From NCBI GenBank assembly GCA_017394765.1, contig JAFPXF010000003.1:1-5468 (forward strand): a stretch of DNA of 5,468 bases. Direction: 5' to 3'. The stretch comes from Bacteroidales bacterium (GTDB taxonomy: Bacteria > Bacteroidota > Bacteroidia > Bacteroidales > WCHB1-69). The translations under genes were made by a program, and so were the position numbers. Position 1 is the first letter of the stretch; each line of letters opens with the position of its first letter. Under the pieces are notes generated by a model. The model saw only the letters and a program-made list of their open reading frames with translations. It ran no database searches and was not told the DNA's origin. Of the stretch, positions 1-4,847 are shown one piece after another.

Positions 1-50
1 GCCAGCACCCCGAACAGAAGTGTCAGGGCGTAGTTTATACGTCTTTTCAT
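1..50 (-). CDS. 5' end of an exported protein gene (runs off the window)
   Basis: Only the first 16 codons are present, starting from the ATG at 50-48 and leaving the window at base 1. They read MKRRINYALTLLFGVLA (last codon incomplete): a short basic N-terminus followed by a hydrophobic stretch, as in a Sec signal peptide. The gene follows the small His/Cys-rich exported protein on the same strand with a 109-nt gap, so the two may be co-transcribed. In Bacteroidales, small His/Cys-rich exported proteins are sometimes followed by an outer-membrane metal receptor, so a TonB-dependent receptor is a guess; nothing in the 16 codons proves it. No clear Shine-Dalgarno sequence precedes the ATG; the upstream sequence is A-rich. 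Confidence 0.5.
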   Translation of the reverse strand, partial: MKRRINYALTLLFGVL

Positions 51-70
51 TATTTGTTTGCTTGTTTGTT

Positions 71-126
71 AGTGAACAGTGATCAGTGAATTGTGATCAG
101 TGAATTGTGATTAGTGATTAGAGTAC
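71..126. repeat. 14-bp tandem repeat, about four units
   Basis: Four consecutive 14-base units can be lined up: AGTGAACAGTGATC (71-84), AGTGAATTGTGATC (85-98), AGTGAATTGTGATT (99-112) and a diverged AGTGATTAGAGTAC (113-126). Units 2 and 3 differ at one base. The block lies in the gap between the two leftmost minus-strand genes. No coding function is apparent. Confidence 0.8.
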
Positions 127-150
127 GGCAAGTACAACGCTGCCGCAAAC

Positions 151-178
151 TACTAACGGCTAACTTCTAACTACTAAC
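151..178. repeat. 7-bp tandem repeat NNCTAAC, four units
   Basis: Four perfectly spaced heptamers read TACTAAC (151-157), GGCTAAC (158-164), TTCTAAC (165-171) and TACTAAC (172-178); on the minus strand the unit is GTTAGNN. The block overlaps the 3' end of the His/Cys-rich gene: its last five codons and its TAG stop (160-162) are made of repeat sequence. It is separate in period and sequence from the 14-bp block at 71-126. Confidence 0.8.
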
Positions 179-534
179 TGGGCTGGCGGTGCCCGTAACA
201 AGCTCACTCCCTTGACGGAAAGAATTTCGCAGGGGGTGGAAACAAAATGATGAAGGAATAGAGTGACCGCTCCACTGGAGAGGTTTTGGCTCTCCGAAAG
301 AACAACTTTCGAGATGGTAAAATGGCAAATGGCGCAATCCCTATCATCATCCTCATCGACAGATTGCAGGATGGTATGTGCGAGCGTGTGGTGCGACATT
401 GCAATGCCATCTAACGGACAGACAATGTCCTCCACAGCCTTCCAGTGGTGGTGGTGAAAGGCCTTGGTGCCGGTCATACCGCAGAACGCGAGCAGCAGCA
501 CCCACGCGGTTATCTGTCTAAGTCGTGCGCTCAT
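160..534 (-). CDS. small His/Cys-rich exported protein, possibly metal-related
   Basis: The 124-residue product begins MSARLRQ, has a hydrophobic stretch at 10-20 and a plausible signal-peptidase site near TKA-F (residues 23-26), so it is probably exported to the periplasm. The mature part starts with HHHHW (27-31), then CPLDG (39-43), a His-containing stretch (H48, H49, H53), an acidic run (60-66), CAIC-H (67-71), H95-H96 and C102, and ends with LLRAPP (112-117). Paired Cys and clustered His suggest metal binding or handling. Such short His/Cys proteins ending in RxPP resemble DUF2946-like proteins found next to copper or zinc transport genes; this is a resemblance, not an identification. 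An in-frame ATG at 594 would add 20 residues, but the TAnnTTTG core at 543-550 lies downstream of it, which favours the 534 start. The last five residues come from the heptamer repeat, so the original C-terminus may have differed. Confidence 0.65.
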   Translation of the reverse strand: MSARLRQITAWVLLLAFCGMTGTKAFHHHHWKAVEDIVCPLDGIAMSHHTLAHTILQSVDEDDDRDCAICHFTISKVVLSESQNLSSGAVTLFLHHFVSTPCEILSVKGVSLLRAPPAQLVVRS

Positions 535-542
535 TGCGGCGG

Positions 543-550
543 CAAAAGTA
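543..550 (-). promoter_or_regulatory. Bacteroidota -7 promoter core for the His/Cys-rich gene
   Basis: The minus strand reads TACTTTTG, a full match to TAnnTTTG. The predicted transcription start falls about 4 bases downstream, near 539, only a few bases before the ATG at 534, so the transcript would be almost leaderless. No good TTTG -33 box is seen at the expected spacing. Confidence 0.55.
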
Positions 551-663
551 CAAAAAAACCAACATTGTCGTCCGACTGAATGTTTTTCCCGCAAAAATAA
601 CCATTTATAGGGATTCCCATCTGGCAGAAAATGTGCATTTTTGCGGCGTGAAAGAGTAAGGAT

Positions 664-1239
664 ATGAAAAAAACAGCCGTATTACTCCTATTACTGACAT
701 TTGCCGTCGGCCTCAAAGCGCAGAAAAAACAACTGTTTGACGGGGGGATGATGGTCCACACGGGTTACCTCATCGACAATATCCCGGCACTGGATTACAA
801 AGCCAGTGGGATGTCTTTCGGGCTTGGCGGTGTGCTGCGCTTCCACATTGGCAATCGCGTGCGTTTAGGTGGCGAAGGCTATGTCTCCACGCTCCACCAG
901 AAGCGCAACGGCAGCTATGTCCGCATGGGCTGGGGCGGCGTGGTGGCCGATTTCTACTGGCCGGTAAAACGGTGGAGTCCGTATGCCGGAGTGTGCATAG
1001 GGGGCGGCAAAGCATCAACACTGCTCGTTCTCGATGGTTCCGATAGCGACTGGGAGTCCGAGAGGAACGCGGTGGTACACAATGAGCACTTTTTCTTCGT
1101 CAACCCATACCTCGGAGTGGAGTTCGCGCTCACTGAAGCGGTCCACCTTGCGCTCAAGGCCGACCACCTCTTCCCCTTCAAGGGCGAAGCCGTGCCCAAA
1201 GGAGTGCGCGTTTACTTCGGATTCGTGTTTGCACATTAG
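664..1239 (+). CDS. outer-membrane beta-barrel protein of unknown function
   Basis: The 191-residue product has a clear signal peptide (MKK, then a Leu-rich core at 7-17, cleavage likely after KA at 18-19, with Q20 as the mature N-terminus). The remainder alternates polar and aromatic/hydrophobic residues with Gly-rich turns (for example FGLGGVLRF, GGEGYVST, RMGWGGVVADFYW, YAGVCIGGG) and ends in a strand-like VRVYFGFVFAH with the aromatic/hydrophobic alternation usual for a barrel's last strand. Size and pattern fit a small 8-stranded porin-family or OmpW/OprF-like barrel. The ligand is unknown. It is divergent from the His/Cys-rich gene. A near-consensus core CATTTTTG at 636-643 (one mismatch to TAnnTTTG) and an AAAGAG stretch at 651-656 could drive and initiate expression. 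No T-tract terminator is seen after the stop. Confidence 0.75.
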   Translation: MKKTAVLLLLLTFAVGLKAQKKQLFDGGMMVHTGYLIDNIPALDYKASGMSFGLGGVLRFHIGNRVRLGGEGYVSTLHQKRNGSYVRMGWGGVVADFYWPVKRWSPYAGVCIGGGKASTLLVLDGSDSDWESERNAVVHNEHFFFVNPYLGVEFALTEAVHLALKADHLFPFKGEAVPKGVRVYFGFVFAH

Positions 1240-1282
1240 CGGTAATCAGGATTGGGGGGCCTGCCGCTGTATTTCCACCTTC

Positions 1283-1791
1283 CTATTTCACCCCTTTGAA
1301 CTCGAAGCCCGCCTGTTCCACGGCTTTGCGGATGTCGTTCTCGCTTGCGGTGCCCATGACCACAAGCGTGTTGGCGGCCGGGGTGGCCTCGCAGGTCTCA
1401 ACGCCTTTCAACTTTTGCCCACCGACTGCTCGACGGCGGCCTTGCAGTGGTTGCAGTGCATACCCTCGACGGTATAAACCACCGTCCCGGCTTCGGTTTC
1501 CTGTTTCTTGAATTTGTCAAAGAATTTCATACCCAGTGCCCTTTTCGAGGCACCCTCGTTCTTGAGCCCGACCGTCGTGGGTATAACCCCGCACGAGCAG
1601 AGCGGCAGCGGGATGCCCAGCAATGCCGCCCATAGCACTGAAAGCATGTTGTCGCGCGACAGATACTTGGCATAAAACCGCTTCGGCACGAACACATGCA
1701 GGACTCCGGCGATGAGGAATCCTAACAGCAGATAGGGGCTCATGGCGTTGAGCACAGACAGAAACGATAGCAAAAAATTACCGATGGTCAT
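1283..1791 (-). pseudogene. degenerate metal-efflux permease joined to a frameshifted HMA domain
   Basis: From the ATG at 1791, residues 1-85 match the start of a Cu/Zn efflux permease of the SO_0444 type: a membrane segment with SPYLLLGFLIAG (18-29), then VPKRFYAKYLSR (35-46), then a second segment ending in the hallmark PLCSCGVIP (63-71) and EGASK (79-83). Such permeases normally continue for about 250 more residues with several helices. Here the frame passes at about R84-M88 straight into MKFFDKFKKQ and an HMA metal-binding domain with GMHCNHC (110-116). That domain stops early at 1408-1410 (residue 127). The rest of the HMA fold continues in another frame from 1411 down to a TAG at 1283-1285 (42 codons, including LKGVETCEATPAANTLVV and ending in AGFEFKGVK). 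Restoring one A in the AAAA run at 1413-1416 would rejoin the frames. The protein therefore has a large in-frame internal deletion plus a frameshift and is probably non-functional. It may alternatively be a fusion to a once-separate HMA gene starting at M88. Confidence 0.8.
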
Positions 1792-2006
1792 ATCACTTCA
1801 TTGCTTAGCTGCAAAATTCCGCACCCAAGCTTTTCGCCCTCCAAGGCACAATGGAAATAGAACGTCCTCTCATCTGTCCGCGCCAACGACAGGGGTAATC
1901 CGTAGGGTGTTCCATCGGGACGGATGAAACTGACTGTCACGTATGGAGCCTTGTCCAACACCTCCAATGCAAAGGTGGCATCCATTTGGCGGCTTGATTT
2001 TCTCAT
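1788..2006 (-). pseudogene. N-terminal fragment of a pyridoxamine 5'-phosphate oxidase-like flavoprotein
   Basis: The 72-residue reading frame starts MRKSSRQMD and shows the N-terminal half of the PPOX/NimA-like split-barrel family: a helix (12-19), strand PYVTVSF (21-27), turn RPDGTPYGLPLSL (29-41), and FYFHCALEGEKL (49-60). Family members continue for about 90-100 more residues with further strands that complete the FMN pocket; here the recognisable sequence ends at about residue 60 and 12 unrelated residues lead to a TGA at 1788-1790. That stop overlaps the ATG of the permease remnant (ATGA). The fragment lacks most of the barrel and is unlikely to bind FMN. It lies downstream of hcp on the same strand, beyond the probable terminator. 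I infer that a deletion removed its 3' end and joined it to the upstream region of the permease. Confidence 0.7.
1812..1819 (-). promoter_or_regulatory. possible relic of the permease promoter core
   Basis: The minus strand reads GAATTTTG, one base away from TAnnTTTG, with the permease ATG 20 bases downstream. It sits just after the point where PPOX-like coding sequence ends, so it may mark where upstream DNA of the permease gene was joined to the PPOX fragment. No -33 box is visible. Confidence 0.3.
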
Positions 2007-2047
2007 ATAATTATACTGTTTTCTCTATAGGAATAGCATTTCATTAA

Positions 2048-2132
2048 AACCTTGCCAGCATCATCCGTGAAACCGGAGATGCTGGACGTAGGTTTACAGA
2101 TCAAAGACGGGAAAGGTTACAAGAAACCTTAG
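2048..2132 (+). pseudogene. C-terminal remnant of a second Crp/Fnr-family regulator
   Basis: Read on the plus strand, 2091-2132 encodes [13 protein letters not shown] and TAG, which lines up with the last residues of the intact regulator at the right end of the window, GLVVKDGKGYRKA and TAG. By my count 28 of 42 bases match, with differences concentrated at third codon positions, as expected for diverged coding sequence. Upstream in the same frame, MLDVG (2079-2093) matches MMDEG of the intact protein. Further upstream in a different frame, 2048-2071 reads NLASIIRE, like the recognition helix SLSRVLSD. About seven extra bases around 2072-2078 separate the two frames, so the remnant is frameshifted. 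Nothing Crp-like is seen before 2048; the first ~170 residues are gone. The TAG at 2130-2132 overlaps the hcp stop codon on the other strand, so the lost gene was convergent with hcp. Confidence 0.65.
2055..2085 (-). terminator. probable transcription terminator of the hcp operon
   Basis: A strong inverted repeat lies 44 bases past the hcp stop. CCAGCATC (2055-2062) pairs with GATGCTGG (2078-2085), and TCCG (2064-2067) pairs with CGGA (2074-2077), giving a 12-bp stem with one bulged A and a six-base loop. On the minus strand it is followed by CAAGG and then TTTT (2049-2046), a weak T-tract. The hairpin lies inside the Crp/Fnr remnant. Termination strength is uncertain because of the short, displaced T-run. 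Confidence 0.6.
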
Positions 2133-3790
2133 ATACCGAACAACTTCATGTCCTCTTCTACCGTGCTGATTCCGCCTATACCGAAGTTCTCGACGAGCAC
2201 ATTGGCCACATTGGGCGAGAGGAATGCGGGTAAGGTCGGGCCAAGGTGGATGTTCTTCACACCAAGGCTCAGCAGGGCCAGCAGCACAATGACGGCCTTC
2301 TGCTCGTACCACGCGATGTTATAGGCGATGGGCAGTTGGTTCACATCGTCCAAACCGAACACTTCCTTGAGTTTCAATGCGATAAGAGCTAAAGAATAGC
2401 TGTCGTTGCACTGGCCGGCGTCCAACACGCGCGGGATGCCACCGATGTCGCCTAAGGCGAGCTTGTTGTATTTGTATTTGGCACAACCCGCCGTCAGGAT
2501 GACGCAATCCTTGGGCAGCGCTTTAGCAAACTCGGTGTAGTATTCGCGGCTCTTCATGCGACCGTCGCAGCCCGCCATCACCACGAACTTGCGGATGGCA
2601 CCGCTCTTCACGGCCTCCACCACCTTGTCGGCGAGGGCAAACACCTGCTCGTGCGCGAAACCGCCCACAATCTTGCCCGTCTCAATCTCCTTCGGGGCCT
2701 GACAGGTCTTGGCTAATGTGATGATTTCGCTGAAGTCTTTCTTGCCGTTGGCATCGGCGGGGATGTGCTTCCAACCCGGGAATCCCGTGCTGTTGGTGGT
2801 GAACACGCGGTCTTTGTAGGTGGCGCTGCCGGTTGGCGGCACGATGCAGTTGGTAGTGAACAAAATAGGACCGTTGAAGGCTTCAAACTCCTCGCGTTGC
2901 TTCCACCAAGCATTGCCGTAGTTGCCCTTCAGGTGGGCGTATTGTTTAAGTTTGGGATAGTAGTGTGCAGGGAGCATCTCGCTGTGGGTATAGATGTCGA
3001 TGCCCGCGTCCTTGCTCTGCTCCAGCAGTTGCTCGATGTCGTTCAGATCGTGTCCGCTGATGAGGATACCCGGACGGTTGCCCACTCCGATGTTCACTTC
3101 TGTGATTTCGGGGTTGCCGAAAGCGGTGGTGTTGGCTTTGTCGAGCAGGGCCATTGCCTTCACGCCCCATTCGCCGGTCTTCAGCGCAAGGGCGGTGAGC
3201 TCGTTGGCATCGTTGCAGGTGACAAGCTGTCCGAGGGTTTGCAGGATAAACTCGTTGATATCGCTATCAACCTGACCAAGGCGGGCGGCATGCTCCAAAT
3301 AGGCGGCCATACCTTTGAGACCGTACATGGTGAGTTCTTTCAGCGAGCGGATATCCTTGTTGCTTTCAGCGAGGATGCCCACGGTTTGCGCTTTCTCATC
3401 GTATTGTTCGCGAGTGCCGTTCCATTCCAAAACATCAAGTTTAGGCAGCTCAATACCTTGCTTGTTGGTCACGCGGTCTTTGAACATATCGCGCAACTCC
3501 AATCCCTTGTCAATGCGGGCGTAGATGCTCTCCACATCGAAGTTGGCGTTGGTGATAGTGCTGAACAGCGCATCGTTCACGAAGGCATGGATGCTCTTGC
3601 GGAAGTCGCAGTAGTCGTGTCCGCAGCCGTGTTGGTGATGGTTGGCGATGACACCTAATCCTTTAAGGACATAAATCAGCAGGTCTTGGGCGTGGGCCAC
3701 TTGCGGGGTCTTTCCGCACACTCCTGAAATCTTGCAGCCGGCGCAACCGGCGGTTTCCTGACACTGGAAACAAAACATTTTCTCGTTCAT
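2129..3790 (-). CDS. hcp: hybrid cluster protein (Hcp, class I), NO/hydroxylamine reductase
   Basis: Hcp is a cytoplasmic iron-sulfur enzyme first assayed as a hydroxylamine reductase (to ammonia) and shown in E. coli to act mainly as an NO reductase at low NO. The 553-residue product is full length for the family. Its N-terminal cysteines C7, C10, C19 and C25 follow C-X2-C-X8-C-X5-C, the strict-anaerobe class I pattern that binds a cubane cluster; C16 is extra. All known hybrid-cluster ligands can be placed by comparison with Desulfovibrio Hcp: H247 (in GHDL), E271 (in THSEML), C315 (TTNC), C408 (MAGCDG, the persulfide position), C436 (TAGC), C461 (GQC) and E496 (WYEQK), with K498 following. 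I chose the second of two adjacent ATGs because it lies 6 nt from AGGAG, the same spacing as in the first operon gene; the ATG at 3793 would leave only 3 nt. It is the third gene of the operon. No adjacent hcr-type reductase is present, so its electron donor is unknown. Confidence 0.96.
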   Translation of the reverse strand: MNEKMFCFQCQETAGCAGCKISGVCGKTPQVAHAQDLLIYVLKGLGVIANHHQHGCGHDYCDFRKSIHAFVNDALFSTITNANFDVESIYARIDKGLELRDMFKDRVTNKQGIELPKLDVLEWNGTREQYDEKAQTVGILAESNKDIRSLKELTMYGLKGMAAYLEHAARLGQVDSDINEFILQTLGQLVTCNDANELTALALKTGEWGVKAMALLDKANTTAFGNPEITEVNIGVGNRPGILISGHDLNDIEQLLEQSKDAGIDIYTHSEMLPAHYYPKLKQYAHLKGNYGNAWWKQREEFEAFNGPILFTTNCIVPPTGSATYKDRVFTTNSTGFPGWKHIPADANGKKDFSEIITLAKTCQAPKEIETGKIVGGFAHEQVFALADKVVEAVKSGAIRKFVVMAGCDGRMKSREYYTEFAKALPKDCVILTAGCAKYKYNKLALGDIGGIPRVLDAGQCNDSYSLALIALKLKEVFGLDDVNQLPIAYNIAWYEQKAVIVLLALLSLGVKNIHLGPTLPAFLSPNVANVLVENFGIGGISTVEEDMKLFGI

Positions 3791-3796
3791 CATTTG

Positions 3797-3807
3797 CTCC
3801 TTTCTTT
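3797..3807 (-). promoter_or_regulatory. strong ribosome binding site of hcp
   Basis: The minus strand reads AAAGAAAGGAG, an extended Shine-Dalgarno sequence that is unusually strong for Bacteroidota. Its AGGAG end is 6 nt from the ATG at 3790 and only 3 nt from the ATG at 3793, which decides the start. Its first two bases overlap the TAA of the DUF1858 gene, which suggests translational coupling. The same 11 bases precede the first gene of the operon. Confidence 0.7.
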
Positions 3808-4033
3808 ATTTTGTGTGATTGGTTATTAGTTCGTTAATCCGACTGATGATGGTGTCGTCATCCATACCCGACCTCTTGCTCATCTCGGCGATGGTAGCCT
3901 TTCCCATCATTAGCTTGCCGACGGGTGAACTCAGCATCTTGAACTTTTCGTTCACTTTTACCATCTCTTCTTTCAGCCACGGATATTGGGCAATGAGATC
4001 CGACAATCTCGTCTCTGCTGTGATAGTACTCAT
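3806..4033 (-). CDS. DUF1858 domain protein in the hcp operon
   Basis: A 75-residue soluble protein from the ATG at 4033 (MSTITAETRLSDL). It fits the DUF1858 pattern over its whole length: T-x-LSDLIAQYPWLKEEM (residues 8-23), VNEKFKML-SSPVGKLM (26-42), then a helix pair with MSKRSGMDDDTIISRINELI (51-70). The function of DUF1858 is unknown; the domain recurs beside DUF2249, hemerythrin-like and Hcp-type genes in anaerobes, which points to nitrosative or iron-sulfur stress. This copy contains no cysteine, so it is unlikely to hold a cluster itself. It starts 19 nt after the stop of the gene before it and ends 15 nt before the hcp ATG. A TTG at 4042 could extend it by three residues but ATG is preferred. 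There is no Shine-Dalgarno sequence before the start; instead a heptamer repeat lies there. Confidence 0.85.
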   Translation of the reverse strand: MSTITAETRLSDLIAQYPWLKEEMVKVNEKFKMLSSPVGKLMMGKATIAEMSKRSGMDDDTIISRINELITNHTK

Positions 4034-4051
4034 AATTCTCAATTCTCAATT
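4034..4051. repeat. heptamer repeat just before the DUF1858 start
   Basis: AATTCTC occurs twice in tandem (4034-4040, 4041-4047) followed by a partial AATT; on the minus strand it reads AATTGAG, AATTGAG. It fills almost the whole 19-nt gap between the first two operon genes and abuts the ATG, taking the place where a Shine-Dalgarno sequence would be. Confidence 0.7.
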
Positions 4052-4052
4052 A

Positions 4053-4739
4053 TTACATTACTTTTACTTCCGGGTGTTTTTCACCGAATTTCTCTTTCAG
4101 CACCTCGGCGATTTCCTCGCGGGTGTTGCCTTTCTTCTCCATTTGCTTGATGGTTTTGTAGGCTTGGAACAGTGCCGAAGGGCCAATCTCCGAGCTAAAG
4201 TAACCGATGCCCTGGTTCCAGGCAAACAGCTCGAACACATCGTCCAAAGCGGCGGAATCGAGGCCGTGGATGTAGGCTTTCACCAATTCGCGGGTGGCTT
4301 GGCGCATGCGGCCCGCCCCGACGGCGTTGGCCAGCGAGAGCAGCAGGCGCATTTCGTAAGGCAGGTAGCGGTGTTCGTCGTTCCAGGTCAGATCCCAGAA
4401 ATTCACGGCGATGTTTCCGAGTTTCTCGTCAATCATCGGCATGTGGGTCAGTGGTGCCGGACGCATCGGAATGTCCTTCTCCAATTGTTTCACCTCGGTG
4501 CGATAGAAATAGGCGTGGTACTCCGTTTCGGTCACCTTCTCAGTGTGACGCTCGAAACCGAGACCGTCCATCACCTCATAAAGCGGCAGCGGGTCGAAGT
4601 TCTGCACGATTTCCATACCCTCGCCGACAGCCATCTTCATAGCCTGCATCTTGATACCCGGGAAGAAGTTTCCTTGAACGCCGCGCACGTCAATTTTCTT
4701 GAAACCAGCGGTCTTATCTTTCCATTCGTTGTAGCTCAT
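4053..4739 (-). CDS. DUF2249 domain protein with a C-terminal CMD-like helical domain
   Basis: The 228-residue cytoplasmic protein is the first gene of the hcp operon. Residues 14-80 match DUF2249: KIDVRG (15-20), a long middle segment, GEGMEIVQNFDPLPLYEVM (39-57) and a closing EYHAYFYR (73-80). Residues 105-200 are helical and resemble the carboxymuconolactone decarboxylase/AhpD-like fold: LPYEMRLLLSLANAVGAGR (126-144), then ATRELVKAYIHGLDSAALDDVFELF (148-172), then WNQGIGYFSSEIGPSALFQAY (174-194). There is no cysteine anywhere, so the AhpD-type CxxC redox pair is absent and an enzyme role of that kind is unlikely. Its function is unknown; DUF2249 is widely found with hemerythrin-like and NO-related proteins, so a sensing or partner role to Hcp is an inference. 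The ATG at 4739 is chosen because AGGAG lies 6 nt upstream; a start at 4772 would add 11 residues and place the start codon inside the promoter core. Confidence 0.85.
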   Translation of the reverse strand: MSYNEWKDKTAGFKKIDVRGVQGNFFPGIKMQAMKMAVGEGMEIVQNFDPLPLYEVMDGLGFERHTEKVTETEYHAYFYRTEVKQLEKDIPMRPAPLTHMPMIDEKLGNIAVNFWDLTWNDEHRYLPYEMRLLLSLANAVGAGRMRQATRELVKAYIHGLDSAALDDVFELFAWNQGIGYFSSEIGPSALFQAYKTIKQMEKKGNTREEIAEVLKEKFGEKHPEVKVM

Positions 4740-4745
4740 AGTGTT

Positions 4746-4756
4746 CTCCTTTCTTT
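4746..4756 (-). promoter_or_regulatory. strong ribosome binding site of the first operon gene
   Basis: The minus strand reads AAAGAAAGGAG with a 6-nt gap to the ATG at 4739. It is identical over 11 bases to the site before hcp (3797-3807) and fixes the start at 4739 rather than further upstream. Confidence 0.7.
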
Positions 4757-4769
4757 TAATTTGACGGTG

Positions 4770-4777
4770 CAAAAATA
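4770..4777 (-). promoter_or_regulatory. -7 promoter core of the hcp operon
   Basis: The minus strand reads TATTTTTG, a full match to TAnnTTTG. The predicted start is near 4766, giving a leader of about 26 nt. At the position where a -33 TTTG box is expected (4799-4802) the minus strand reads TACG, so the box is missing. A promoter with a good -7 core and no -33 box fits dependence on an activator bound just upstream. Confidence 0.65.
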
Positions 4778-4799
4778 TAACCGCCCCACAACGTGAAGC

Positions 4800-4813
4800 G
4801 TAACATTTGTTAC
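4800..4813. promoter_or_regulatory. 14-bp inverted repeat, candidate operator of the Crp/Fnr regulator
   Basis: GTAACA (4800-4805), TT, TGTTAC (4808-4813) is a perfect inverted repeat in the middle of the divergent region. Its size and symmetry suit a dimeric Crp/Fnr protein. Its centre (4806.5) lies about 41 bases upstream of the predicted operon start, the usual activating position for this family, and about 36 bases upstream of the regulator's own start, over its -33 box, where binding should repress. No second copy was noticed in the window. Confidence 0.6.
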
Positions 4814-4838
4814 CAGACGCATTTTTTTGTTATTTTTG
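4806..4838 (+). promoter_or_regulatory. promoter of the Crp/Fnr regulator gene
   Basis: TTTG at 4806-4809 and TATTTTTG at 4831-4838 match the Bacteroidota -33 and -7 elements with 21 bases between them. The predicted start is near 4842, leaving a leader of about six bases before the ATG at 4848 and no room for a Shine-Dalgarno sequence. The -33 box lies inside the inverted repeat at 4800-4813, which suggests autorepression. Confidence 0.65.
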
Positions 4839-4847
4839 CCGAAAATT

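Noticed and set aside
71..178. CRISPR array
   Set aside because: The units are 14 and 7 bases long in direct tandem with no spacers, so they are simple repeats.
1238..1268. Possible terminator hairpin after the barrel gene (AGCGG...CAGG / CCTG...CCGCT)
   Set aside because: The stem has a four-base bulge and no T-tract follows on either strand.
1408..1420. Programmed ribosomal frameshift in the HMA domain, as known in E. coli copA
   Set aside because: The bases GGGCAAAAGTTGA do not form a canonical slippery heptamer in the zero frame, no downstream stem was seen, and the gene is already internally deleted; a simple one-base loss is more likely.
1827..1832. AAGCTT (HindIII site) at the point where PPOX similarity ends, suggesting a cloning chimera
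   Set aside because: A single six-base site occurs by chance, and the bases encode conserved K-L in the family; only spanning reads could decide.
2006..2020. TATAAT-like sequence just before the PPOX fragment as a sigma-70 promoter
   Set aside because: It is only a few bases from the ATG, lacks a -35 box, and Bacteroidota use TAnnTTTG cores.
2765..3658. A 297-codon open frame on the plus strand opposite hcp
   Set aside because: It is the mirror of a strongly supported hcp coding region; its product has no recognisable domain and codon constraints on hcp explain the lack of stops.
3819..4796. A 325-codon open frame on the plus strand opposite the DUF1858 and DUF2249 genes
   Set aside because: It crosses two genuine genes and their spacer on the other strand, lacks a ribosome binding site and shows no domain.
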